64,000 nt of DNA, taken from the NCBI GenBank assembly GCA_002103105.1, contig DAAY01000003.1:434001-498000 (forward strand), in the 5' to 3' direction. Every line of letters begins with the position of its first letter. The first letter of the stretch is position 1. The translations under genes and the position numbers were made by a program. Positions 45,200 through 53,524 of this stretch are shown in pieces. The DNA comes from Candidatus Gastranaerophilales bacterium HUM_1. GTDB lineage: Bacteria; Cyanobacteriota; Vampirovibrionia; Gastranaerophilales; Gastranaerophilaceae. The notes under the pieces are model-generated. The model made no database searches. It was not told the DNA's origin and saw nothing but the letters and a program-made list of their open reading frames with translations.

Positions 45200-45735
45200 G
45201 TTTGAAGAACCTCTTCTTGTGTTGTTATTCTCTTTCTCTGAGGAGAGGAATGATGCCCACAATATTATCTCAAATCCCGTCATTCTGAGCGAAGCGAAGA
45301 ATTTCATTAAAAACATGCTCTCTCTTTGAGGACACTAGCTGAAACGACGAAACGAAGTTGAGTCGATTGCAACTGTGTGCCGTATGGCTGATTAATATTT
45401 TTCTTCCTCTCCGAGGGAGAGGATTGAGGTGAGGGGTGGGGTGAGGGAAATTGCTGTACTTGTTTAGACTTACCCCTCATCCTAACCTTCCCCCCAAGGG
45501 GAAGGAATTAATTATTCTTCTCCGAGAAGTCAGTAGTATCAACATTCCTCCCTCTCCTTGAGGAGAGGGCTAGGGTGAGGTGGTGAACTAAACGCAAAAT
45601 TTAATTTTGTGAAACTGCATGCCGTATGGTTGATTAATACTTTTTCTTCCTCTCCGAGGGAGAGGATTGAGGTGAGGGGTGGGGTGAGGGAAATTGCTGT
45701 ACTTGTTTAGATTTACCCCTCATCCTAACTTATCC
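45200..45735. repeat. Intergenic repeat cluster C with tandem and inverted long repeats
   Basis: No gene. It contains CGTCATTCTGAGCGAAGCG (45283-45301), the GGACACTAGCTG module (45330-45390), and a ~110-bp direct repeat at 45378-45486 and 45620-45729 that includes CCTCTCCGAGGGAGAGG. The 217-bp segment 45449-45665 recurs in inverted orientation at 51444-51660 at roughly 90% identity by eye. No transposase or terminal target duplication is visible. Confidence 0.8.
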
Positions 45736-45829
45736 TTTCAAGATGTTAAAAATTTTTTCAAATAGCAAAATTTTTTTTTACAGGATTTAAAATATATAAA
45801 TTGGTGTATAAATATGAAAGGAACTATCA

Positions 45830-46123
45830 ATGAGTATAAGCCCCGTAAATGTATCAAGCAGTACAAATCCAAATTATGCTAAAAGAAATGAATTAATGCG
45901 AAAACGAAATAAGGCTGTTGCTTATGCTCTTCCAAGTATTGGATTAGCTCTTGCTGGAGGGCTTCCTTTGGCTGCTGGAGCTAAATTTGCAGAGAAGAAT
46001 AAAATAGTATTATCTGCTTTAGCTGCTATTGGGGTTGTTGGAACAGTGATTGCAGGCTATCAAGAAATGAAAGCTTGTGATGCAATAGAAGATTTAGATA
46101 TAAAAATGCTTTATAATGCCTAG
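45830..46123 (+). CDS. Small membrane protein, 97 residues
   Basis: Begins MSISPVNVSSSTNP, has a basic stretch (KRNELMRKRNKA), then two predicted membrane helices (about 31-52 and 58-77). AAAGGA precedes ATG by eight bases and a very strong terminator follows. The Ser-rich start resembles the 33.0-kb protein. Its location between repeat clusters and its lack of homologues that I know suggest a lineage-specific gene. Confidence 0.62.
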   Translation: MSISPVNVSSSTNPNYAKRNELMRKRNKAVAYALPSIGLALAGGLPLAAGAKFAEKNKIVLSALAAIGVVGTVIAGYQEMKACDAIEDLDIKMLYNA

Positions 46124-46149
46124 TTATTGAAAGATTGGCATATAAAATA

Positions 46150-46184
46150 ACAGAGCGAGCCGAATAATTCGGCTCGCTCTGTTT
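46150..46184 (+). terminator. Strong terminator
   Basis: A perfect 15-bp stem, ACAGAGCGAGCCGAA (46150-46164) and its complement (46168-46182), three-base loop, short T tail. Confidence 0.85.
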
Positions 46185-46219
46185 CTCCAAAAATTATTTA
46201 TCTAACTTTTTAATTACAG

Positions 46220-46380
46220 CTTAAAAAAATGTAGGTCGGCTTTGCTAAGCCGACAGATAAACAAAGCAACTTGGGAAATGTTGAACATCATTCCCTCTCC
46301 AAGGACTCTGCCGAGCAAAACAATCCAGTGAATTGTTTTGTGAGAGGTTAGGGGTTAGGGAGAGGGGTTTATGTTCACTT
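46220..46380. repeat. Intergenic REP-like repeat cluster D
   Basis: Contains the palindromic module GTCGGCTTTGCTAAGCCGAC (46233-46252), shared with 15.7 kb, and the hairpin GGACTCTGCCGAG with CAAAACAAT/ATTGTTTTG (46303-46348), shared almost base for base with 39.2 kb, then a GGGTTAGGGAGAGG tail. Confidence 0.72.
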
Positions 46381-46469
46381 TTGATATTAATAAAATATTA
46401 TCTTTTTATTTTTGTGTCAAAATCCTTCCTCTCTGCAAAGCCTTACGCCTCATGGATGTCAAGTATCAA

Positions 46470-46640
46470 ACTAGCCCATCTGGCTAGTCGTATTTTTACG
46501 TAAGTAAAAATACGGATGTTTACAAAAATCCAAATCATATGGTATATTTATAACATCGGTTAAGGCTCACACCCGAGAGAATTAAAAACTCTTAAAAGTT
46601 TAAAAACTTTTTGATGGTAAAGCTGTTTGCCGAAATGGAA
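46470..46640 (+). ncRNA. Hairpin-rich segment, possible structured RNA
   Basis: Two adjacent perfect hairpins, ACTAGCC/GGCTAGT (46470-46488) and CGTATTTTTAC/GTAAAAATACG (46489-46514), are followed by a possible promoter (TTTACA, 18 bases, TATATT) and a segment with a CATCGG/CCGaaATG closing pair enclosing AGAG/CTCT, AAAAGTTT/AAACTTTT and GGTAAA/TTTGCC stems. No gene lies in it and no known RNA family is recognised. It sits after the 3' end of tag. Confidence 0.3.
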
Positions 46641-46648
46641 TGGGACTT

Positions 46649-47191
46649 TTAGTATTTAAAGCAGTCCTTGTCGTGGTCATCTAGGATTCCAATTGCTTGT
46701 AAAAAGGAATAAATTATTACAGTTCCAACGTATTTCATTCCTCGTTTTTTGAGGTCTATTGAAATTTTGTCAGATAGAGGAGATGAAACTATTGTTTTGC
46801 CAGAAGTATTTTTGAGGACTTTTCCGTCTGTAAATTCCCAGATGTAATTAGAAAAACTGCCAAATTCTTTTTGAATTTCTATAAAAATTTTTGCGTTATT
46901 TATTGCGGCATTAATTTTCCCTTTGCTTCTGATTATCTGTGGGTTTTGAAGAAGTTCTTCAATTTTATTTTCACCATAATTTGAAACTTTTTTTACATCA
47001 AAGCTATCAAAAGCAATTCTAAAAGCTTCTCTTTTCTTGAGAACAGTAATCCAAGATAATCCAGCTTGAAAAGATTCTAGAACGAGAAGTTCAAAAAGCT
47101 CTCTATCATCGTATTTTGGAATTCCCCATTCTTCATCATGGTATTTTGTGTAGATTTCAGATTTTTCATCTACCCAAAAACATCTTTTCAT
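46649..47191 (-). CDS. tag: DNA-3-methyladenine glycosylase I
   Basis: 180 residues, the usual Tag length, with zinc ligands C4, H18, H173 and C177 in place (CFW near the start, HDKDCF at the end) and the helix-hairpin-helix-type core (ESFQAGLSWITVLKKREAF). It removes 3-methyladenine from alkylated DNA. GGGAG precedes ATG. It is isolated between repeats and the TPR gene. Confidence 0.93.
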   Translation of the reverse strand: MKRCFWVDEKSEIYTKYHDEEWGIPKYDDRELFELLVLESFQAGLSWITVLKKREAFRIAFDSFDVKKVSNYGENKIEELLQNPQIIRSKGKINAAINNAKIFIEIQKEFGSFSNYIWEFTDGKVLKNTSGKTIVSSPLSDKISIDLKKRGMKYVGTVIIYSFLQAIGILDDHDKDCFKY

Positions 47192-47310
47192 TTAATATTT
47201 CTCCCTAATTGCAGTGCTGATTTTTATAATATAACAAATTGTATAATTTATTCAATAATTCCGATTTCTATTGTATAATCTTGTTATGATTTAGTTTAAA
47301 CGGGGTGAAT

Positions 47311-50300
47311 ATGGTTAATAAGAAGATATGTGCGTTACTTGTGCTAATGATGATGGGAACTTATACAATTTCTCAAAATTCTGTGTACGCTGAAGATACA
47401 ACATCCGAGACTACGGAAGTTTCTGTTATTAAAGGAAATAAAGATGCTTTTGAAATGGCAGAAAATTTAATAGGTCAGAAAAATTATCAAGAAGCTTTGA
47501 AATATTTAGATGCGTATATTTCTTCTAAACCTAAAAAGTATGAAGCATACAAATTGCGAGGAGATGCTTATTATGCTTTGCGACGTTATAACTTAGCAGA
47601 AAAAGATTATCAAACAGCAATAGATTTAAAAACGGATGATGACAAGTTCGTTACAGGCACAAAGGTTTTGAGTGCAGTTGTTTTAGGAGCTGATAAGCAA
47701 GAACAATTGCAAAACCCAGAACTGGGGAATTTGTATGCAAAATTGATGTATGCTCAAAAAGTTCAAAATAAAACTTCTTATGAATCATCTTACGCAAAAG
47801 CGGTTGAATTAAATTCTCATATTTATTTGCCACAACCGAAAAAAGATGAAATTTCTCAGATAAATTGTCCTCAAAAATATGGAAAAGTTTTCAATCCTCA
47901 AGGAGATGATAAATTTTTGTATGATGCGATAAACGATATTGAAAATGGAAATTACAGGGATTCTGTTTTTAAAAGCCAATACTTAATTACAAACTATCCA
48001 GATTACTATTTAGGATATTATTTGAACGGTGTTGCACTTGCTGGGATGGAACAGGATGAGGAGGCAATTCTTGCATTCAATAATGCGTTGAAGAAAAACC
48101 CTTACGATTTTGAATCTTTAGCTAGTTTGGGGCAACTTTATTATGCACAAGCTGAAAAAACTTTTTCTGTTGACGATGCAAAAAAATCAACTGAATATTT
48201 TCGTCAGGCTTTAAAATTGAATCCAAATTGTAATTCTTATTATTTTTATATCGGGTTAAATGATTTGTTACAAGGCAAAGTTTCTTCTGCTATTGAAAAT
48301 TTTGATAGTGCAATAAAATTAAAATCAAACGATTACAATAGCCAATACTACAAAATTATTGCTCAATATATAAATGGAGATTATTCTTCTGTTATTTCAG
48401 GTGCGGGAAAACTTTTATATCGCAGAGTTTCAAATTATAATTCTGTAATGTATTTAAAAGCCTTAGCAGAATACAAACAAGGACAAAACGATTTAGCACT
48501 GGAAGATTTAGAAAAAATTTATAATTCTACAACGGATATTTATAATTCAGATGTTCGTTATGTTTCAAACAAGGAGAAAACTCTTCTTGGCTATTGTTAT
48601 TATTTGAAAGCATTGATTTTGGCTCAAAAAGGTATGGGGACAAAATCTGATATGGCAGAAGCATATTCAAATCCAATCATTGCTCAACTTGCAGCAACAG
48701 AAAAAATGCTGAACGCATACAAACCAGAATTTGTTAATGGGAAAGTAAGTTTAGAAGATTATAAAAAATTCAATAACGCTTACAATTCTGCGGTTGGATT
48801 ATTGAAGCAATCTAACATTGTAATTACTCCAGAAGATATTGATACTCAATACGACTATATCAGAACAACTTTTGATGATTTAGGAGTAACTTTTGTATAT
48901 AAAAATCCAAATTACAAAATCTCTGCAATTGATAATTATGTATTCAAAAAATATTCTTCTAAATTATCAGTAGAAGATTTTCAAACTTTATCAGAAGGAG
49001 TAGCAGAGGATGAAATTGTTGCATTAAGACCAAAAACAAATGATACTCCTGTTTTAACTCAACAAACGTCGCAAGAAGTATTATTAGGAGATGAAAAAAC
49101 GACTTCAATTGCTCAAATCTTAGCTACGCAATCTTTAATTCCAATGGCTGTACCTCAAGAATTGCAACACAAAGTTGAAAATATTGAGCCGGCATCAATT
49201 GAGAATGCTCAACATATAGAAAATCAGCCACAAAATGTTCAAGAACCAGTTATAAGTGTGGCTGAAAATTCTTCTGATAAAACAGAGAAAATCGAAGAAA
49301 CTCTAGAAGCAGAAAATATTACAAAAACACAAGAACCACAAAAAATAGAAAAATCTTCCGAAAGTATAAAGATTGTAGCAGACGAAATCAAAGATTCGCC
49401 AGATTTTACAATCTCTTATCCTAAAGAAGAAACTGAAATAAAAAAACTGAAAGAAAATGTAATTGCAGAATCAAAACCTGAATCTGAGCCAATTCAAATT
49501 GTTGCACAACCAAACTCTCAAGTTGAAAAACAAGAAGAACCACTAGTTGTTAAAGCTCAAGAACAAATTCAACCAGAGGAACAAAATTCTGAAAAAATAG
49601 CTTCGAATAATGATGATATGGCGGTCAATCTTCCTCTATTCGATGAAACTAAACCAGTTGTTGATGCTAATGAAAAAGAATCACTGCAAGAGCAACAAAA
49701 ACCTGAAATGAAGGTTGTTGAAAAACATGCGGATATCAATTCTGAAGATTTTGGAGTTACTCCAGTAAAACCAATCCCTAAAGAAGAAAATCCAGAAGAC
49801 GTAGTTGAACTTGAGCCTCAAAGCTTTTTGTATAAGGCAGAAAAACAAGTTCCGACTGCAAGTTTCGACATCAAATATCCTAAACAAGTTGAAAATACTT
49901 CAACTGATTTGAATGCAAAAAATAATGTTTCCATTGGAAAAGAGGAGATTCAATCTCAAGAAGAAGAAAAAATTATTCTTCCAGAAGAAAATGATAGGAA
50001 AATCGCATCCTCTCATTCTTCAAAAACAGTTGATTTATCAGACAAAATTTCAAAAGGTCAAAATAACAATCAAATTACAACACTTCCAGAAAATGAAGAA
50101 ATGGCTATCCCTGTTGTAATAGTGCCAGAAATTAAAACTCCAGAAGTCAAAGTTCAAAATGTTAAAACTCCTGAAAAACTTGAGGACGAACAAATTCAAA
50201 ATATTGAGCAAAGCCCTTCTTACGATTATGGAGATGAAGATAAAACTGAACAAGTTGAAAATACAACTTCTCCAGAAATTTCTCAAGCATTGATAAATGC

Positions 50301-51210
50301 TGTTGAAGGAACTAATTCAAAGAAAATTAAAAAAGAAAAACCTGCTAAACAACCAAAGGTCAAAAAAGAAAAAACACCTAAAGTATTAACTGAAAAACCA
50401 GAAAAACCTGCAAAATTTAAAAAACAGGACGCTGAAAAAACAATCCAAACTTCAGAAGAAAAACCTATAAAAGCTAAAGCTAAAAAGGCTAGAAAAGAAA
50501 AGCCCGAAAAAGTTTCAGAACAAGAAAAGTCAATAACTTCAATTATAAATAATGCTCTTGGAATTGCACCTTTGGCATCATCTAATGATGAACTTATTCA
50601 AGAAACTTCTGCTGTAAATAAAAAATCAAAAAGAGAAAAGGTTCAAAAACTAATTAAAGAGCCAAAAATTAAAACAGAAAAATCAGTAAAGGAAAAAGTT
50701 TCTAAAACTAAAAAATCAGAACAAGTTGAGAATAATATTAAATCTGTTGTTGCTCCAGAATCAAAACGAAAAACATCATTCTGGGATTGGTTCAAATTTG
50801 GCAAAAATAAGGCTGAAAATCCAGAGCAAAAAGTAAAAGTTAAAAAGGAGAAAATTCACAAGGAAAAACTAGAAAAAGAGCCAGCCGTAAAACCAGTTAA
50901 AGAGGTAAAAGTCAATGCAGAAAAGATTAAAGCCGATAAACCTCAAAAGGTTGTGAAAGATAAAGCACCAAAAGTGAAAACCGAAAAAGCTCCAAAGGTT
51001 GAAAAGGTGAAAACTCCGAAAGTGAAACCTGAAAAACAACCTAAAGAGAAAAAGTCTTTTAACGGGCGGTTCAAAAAAGACAAATCCCAAACTCAAAATC
51101 ACACAAAAGAGTCTTTATCAAAGATTTTTTCAAAAAGTGACGACCAAGTTTTTGAAAAGAATGAAAAAGAAAAGACTGTGATTAAGAAATTGGATAAAAA
51201 AGAGGAATAA
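47311..51210 (+). CDS. Exported TPR protein with very long disordered Lys/Glu/Pro tail
   Basis: About 1299 residues from ATG 47311 (a GTG two codons earlier is possible). A signal peptide (about 1-28) is followed by TPR repeats over roughly residues 45-400 (for example ALKYLDAYISSKPKKYEAYKL and AILAFNNALKKNPYDFESLAS), then about 750 residues of low complexity. That tail is acidic first and strongly basic towards the end, with repeated KxEKxPK-type units, and includes one aromatic patch SFWDWFKFGK. Around residue 610 it has IPMAVPQEL, shared with the PBP1A tail. A role as a periplasmic scaffold is an inference. Confidence 0.78.
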   Translation: MVNKKICALLVLMMMGTYTISQNSVYAEDTTSETTEVSVIKGNKDAFEMAENLIGQKNYQEALKYLDAYISSKPKKYEAYKLRGDAYYALRRYNLAEKDYQTAIDLKTDDDKFVTGTKVLSAVVLGADKQEQLQNPELGNLYAKLMYAQKVQNKTSYESSYAKAVELNSHIYLPQPKKDEISQINCPQKYGKVFNPQGDDKFLYDAINDIENGNYRDSVFKSQYLITNYPDYYLGYYLNGVALAGMEQDEEAILAFNNALKKNPYDFESLASLGQLYYAQAEKTFSVDDAKKSTEYFRQALKLNPNCNSYYFYIGLNDLLQGKVSSAIENFDSAIKLKSNDYNSQYYKIIAQYINGDYSSVISGAGKLLYRRVSNYNSVMYLKALAEYKQGQNDLALEDLEKIYNSTTDIYNSDVRYVSNKEKTLLGYCYYLKALILAQKGMGTKSDMAEAYSNPIIAQLAATEKMLNAYKPEFVNGKVSLEDYKKFNNAYNSAVGLLKQSNIVITPEDIDTQYDYIRTTFDDLGVTFVYKNPNYKISAIDNYVFKKYSSKLSVEDFQTLSEGVAEDEIVALRPKTNDTPVLTQQTSQEVLLGDEKTTSIAQILATQSLIPMAVPQELQHKVENIEPASIENAQHIENQPQNVQEPVISVAENSSDKTEKIEETLEAENITKTQEPQKIEKSSESIKIVADEIKDSPDFTISYPKEETEIKKLKENVIAESKPESEPIQIVAQPNSQVEKQEEPLVVKAQEQIQPEEQNSEKIASNNDDMAVNLPLFDETKPVVDANEKESLQEQQKPEMKVVEKHADINSEDFGVTPVKPIPKEENPEDVVELEPQSFLYKAEKQVPTASFDIKYPKQVENTSTDLNAKNNVSIGKEEIQSQEEEKIILPEENDRKIASSHSSKTVDLSDKISKGQNNNQITTLPENEEMAIPVVIVPEIKTPEVKVQNVKTPEKLEDEQIQNIEQSPSYDYGDEDKTEQVENTTSPEISQALINAVEGTNSKKIKKEKPAKQPKVKKEKTPKVLTEKPEKPAKFKKQDAEKTIQTSEEKPIKAKAKKARKEKPEKVSEQEKSITSIINNALGIAPLASSNDELIQETSAVNKKSKREKVQKLIKEPKIKTEKSVKEKVSKTKKSEQVENNIKSVVAPESKRKTSFWDWFKFGKNKAENPEQKVKVKKEKIHKEKLEKEPAVKPVKEVKVNAEKIKADKPQKVVKDKAPKVKTEKAPKVEKVKTPKVKPEKQPKEKKSFNGRFKKDKSQTQNHTKESLSKIFSKSDDQVFEKNEKEKTVIKKLDKKEE

Positions 51211-51236
51211 TTAAAACGGGAATAATTTTTAAAAAG

Positions 51237-51268
51237 AAGCGAGGCGATTTTACATCGCCTCGCTTTTA
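51237..51268 (+). terminator. Terminator after the TPR gene
   Basis: AAGCGAGGCGAT (51237-51248) and ATCGCCTCGCTT (51254-51265), five-base loop, T-run. Confidence 0.88.
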
Positions 51269-51284
51269 TGTTTATTGTAATTTA

Positions 51285-51690
51285 CATTCGTCATACTGAG
51301 CAGTTCGAAGAATTTCAATCAAAAATGTTGTGTACCTTCCCCTTGGGGGAAGGTTAGGATGAGGGGTTAATCTTCGCAATTCCCCTCACCCCACCCCTCT
51401 CCCCAAAAGGGCGAGGGAGAAGAATAATCGACCCCTCTCCTAGCCTCTCCCTTGGAGAGGAAGAAAAATATTAATCAGCCATACGGCACCGCAGTTTTAT
51501 AAAATTAAATATTGCGTTTAGTTCACCACCTCACCCGACCCCTCTCCTCAAGGAGAGGGAGGATTTTTGATACTGCTGACATCTCGGAGAAGAATAATTA
51601 ATTCCTTCCCCTCGGGGGGAAGGTTAGGATGAGGGGTTAATCTAAACAAATACAGCAATTCCTCTCTCCCTCGGAGAGAAAAACAATAAA
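51285..51690. repeat. Intergenic repeat cluster E (inverted partner of cluster C)
   Basis: No gene. Contains CGTCATACTGAGCAGTTCGAAG (51289-51310), the variant hairpin CCTTCCCCTTGGGGGAAGG with TTAGGATGAGGGG (51338-51366), CCCTCTCCCCAAAAGGGCGAGGGAG, and the 217-bp segment 51444-51660, which is the reverse complement of 45449-45665. Confidence 0.8.
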
Positions 51691-51735
51691 TATATAAAGA
51701 ACTTATAGACCTATCCAATTATCAGCTTATCGACT

Positions 51736-52218
51736 TTATTTCAATTTGACATCTACAAATGAAGAGAGAATTTTGCGGTATTTGGTCAAATATTGAATAA
51801 ATTGAATTAATTCTTCTCTTGTGTATTCTTTTAATATTTTATTTTTAACCTTTGAAAATTGTACATTCCCCTTCGCAAATATTTCTTCTCCCTTTGGAGT
51901 AATTTCGTTTCTTTTAATGATTATATTATCTCTTGTATCGGCAATTCTTTTTATAAGCCCTCTTTCTTCCATTTCATTGAGGATTTTGCCTATATGTGCC
52001 TTCCCTTTAAAAAGAATTTTTGCTAATTCGGATTGCGAAATATCTGGGTGCAAATGTAGTGCATATAAAATAGTGAATTCATCGGGTGTTTCACAACCTT
52101 CAATAAATTGAGCTTGGAATTCTCGTCTGAAGGATTTGGTATAATTCGCAGTATAATCAATTTGGAATGCTAAATTGTTATCTAATTGCGGTATTATTTT
52201 ATTTGCGTTTTGTTCCAT
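51736..52218 (-). CDS. MarR-family transcriptional regulator
   Basis: 160 residues with the MarR winged helix (about 45-120): ISQSELAKILFKGKAHIGKIL recognition region and a wing around DTRDNIIIKRNEITPKG. It is divergent from the RND pump operon, the standard layout of a local repressor that responds to a pump substrate. AAAGGAAAC precedes ATG. The intergenic region carries repeated TTCTAC motifs as candidate operators. Confidence 0.9.
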   Translation of the reverse strand: MEQNANKIIPQLDNNLAFQIDYTANYTKSFRREFQAQFIEGCETPDEFTILYALHLHPDISQSELAKILFKGKAHIGKILNEMEERGLIKRIADTRDNIIIKRNEITPKGEEIFAKGNVQFSKVKNKILKEYTREELIQFIQYLTKYRKILSSFVDVKLK

Positions 52219-52230
52219 ACCCGTTTCCTT

Positions 52231-52332
52231 TTCTACCTATACTATTTTGATTGTACTATGCTTGGTGTAAAAATTCAATATTTTATTGACAAAATTATAT
52301 AGATTTTCTACTATTACAGTAGAATATTCTAC
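52231..52332. promoter_or_regulatory. Divergent marR/RND promoters with TTCTAC operator motifs
   Basis: Plus strand: TTGACA (52286-52291), 17 bases, TACTAT (52309-52314). Minus strand: TTGAAT (52273-52278), 17 bases, TACAAT (52250-52255). An inverted repeat TTCTACT-N5-AGTAGAA (52306-52324) covers the plus -10, and extra TTCTAC half-sites lie at 52327-52332 and 52231-52236. This fits MarR repression of both transcripts. Confidence 0.65.
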
Positions 52333-52352
52333 CCTAAATTTGGAGAAAAAGT

Positions 52353-53522
52353 ATGAAATTAAAAATGACAAGAAAAAAATTGGCTATATTAATTTTATTG
52401 GTTATTATTGTACCAATTATATATAATAAAACATCTGGTTTGATTAGCGGGATGGTAATGCAACAAATGATGAAACTTCCTAAAGAAGTTGTTGTTGATA
52501 CTCCGCATAATGAAGAAGTGTTTATTTCTGCGGAATCTACTGGACGTGTTGAAGCAAAATATTCTGTTGATGTTATTGCTCGTGTTTCTGGATTTTTGTT
52601 AAAGAAATATTTTAAAGAAGGTGATTTTGTTCATAAAGGACAATTGATTTTCCAAATTGATCCTCGTGAATATCAAATTGAAGTAAACAATTCTAGAGCT
52701 GCGGTTAGTCAATATTCTGCACTTTTGAAAAATGCTCAACAAGAATTGAATAGAGCTAATGCGTTGATTAAAGAGGATTTAATTAGCCATTCTGACGTTG
52801 ACCAAAGTTTAGCTACAAGAAATTCAAATAAAGCTTTATTAGATGCTGCAAGACAAAAACTTGAACTTGCTAGAGTTAATTTGAGTTACACTTCAATCAA
52901 ATCTCCTATTGATGGTAGAATTGGTAAAATTAAGATTACTGAAGGAAACTATGTTAACGCTACTTCTGGTTCATTAGTTAATATTTCTAGTACTAACCCT
53001 GTTTATGTATCATTCAGTTTGAGAAGTGATGATTTTGTAAAACTTTTAAAAGCAAGCAATAGATTGAAAGATGTTAAAGTTCGAGTTCAATTTGACAATG
53101 GTCAATGGTATGAACAAATTGGTAAAATTGACTTTGTAGATAATCAAATTGATCAAAATTCTGGTTCAATTCCAATGAGAGCTACTTTTGAAAATCCTAA
53201 AAACTGGTTAGTTCCAGGTGATTATATGAAAGTTCAACTTATTGCTCCTCAAAAAACATCTTATATGATTGTTCCTCAATCTTGTACAAAAGGTGATGCT
53301 ATGAGCGGATATTACGTTTGGGGCGTTGAAAATGGAAAATCTGTAAGAAAAGATATTAAGGTTTCAGATGATGTTGTTAATAAAAACTGGATTGTAAAAG
53401 AAGGTTTGACATTAAATGATGAAATCGTCGTTGCAGGTATTCAAAACGTAACAATGGAAGGTCAAAAGGTTAAAATCTTATCAGCAGAAGAATATGCAAA
53501 GCGTGAGAGTAAAGGTAAATAA
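52353..53522 (+). CDS. RND efflux periplasmic adaptor (AcrA/MexA type)
   Basis: 389 residues: an N-terminal membrane anchor (about 10-27, no lipobox), the lipoyl half-motifs around GRVEAKYSVDVIARVSGFL and SPIDGRIGKI, an alpha-hairpin between (about 95-165), and beta-barrel and membrane-proximal domains. It links the inner-membrane pump to the outer-membrane channel. GGAG precedes ATG; the pump gene starts two bases after its stop. Confidence 0.93.
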   Translation: MKLKMTRKKLAILILLVIIVPIIYNKTSGLISGMVMQQMMKLPKEVVVDTPHNEEVFISAESTGRVEAKYSVDVIARVSGFLLKKYFKEGDFVHKGQLIFQIDPREYQIEVNNSRAAVSQYSALLKNAQQELNRANALIKEDLISHSDVDQSLATRNSNKALLDAARQKLELARVNLSYTSIKSPIDGRIGKIKITEGNYVNATSGSLVNISSTNPVYVSFSLRSDDFVKLLKASNRLKDVKVRVQFDNGQWYEQIGKIDFVDNQIDQNSGSIPMRATFENPKNWLVPGDYMKVQLIAPQKTSYMIVPQSCTKGDAMSGYYVWGVENGKSVRKDIKVSDDVVNKNWIVKEGLTLNDEIVVAGIQNVTMEGQKVKILSAEEYAKRESKGK

Positions 53523-53524
53523 GA

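Noticed and set aside
46552..46640. Lysine, glycine or ykkC-type riboswitch
   Set aside because: Single short blocks (GCCGAAATGG, CCGAGAGAA) resemble them, but the other obligatory blocks are missing and no regulated gene lies downstream on that strand.
49681..51102. Minus-strand Phe/Leu-rich open frames opposite the TPR gene
   Set aside because: They mirror the Lys/Glu-rich codons of the tail and lack ribosome-binding sites.
45200..51690. Insertion sequence in the repeat clusters
   Set aside because: No transposase frame, target duplication or defined terminal repeats; the clusters behave as non-coding REP-like repeats.
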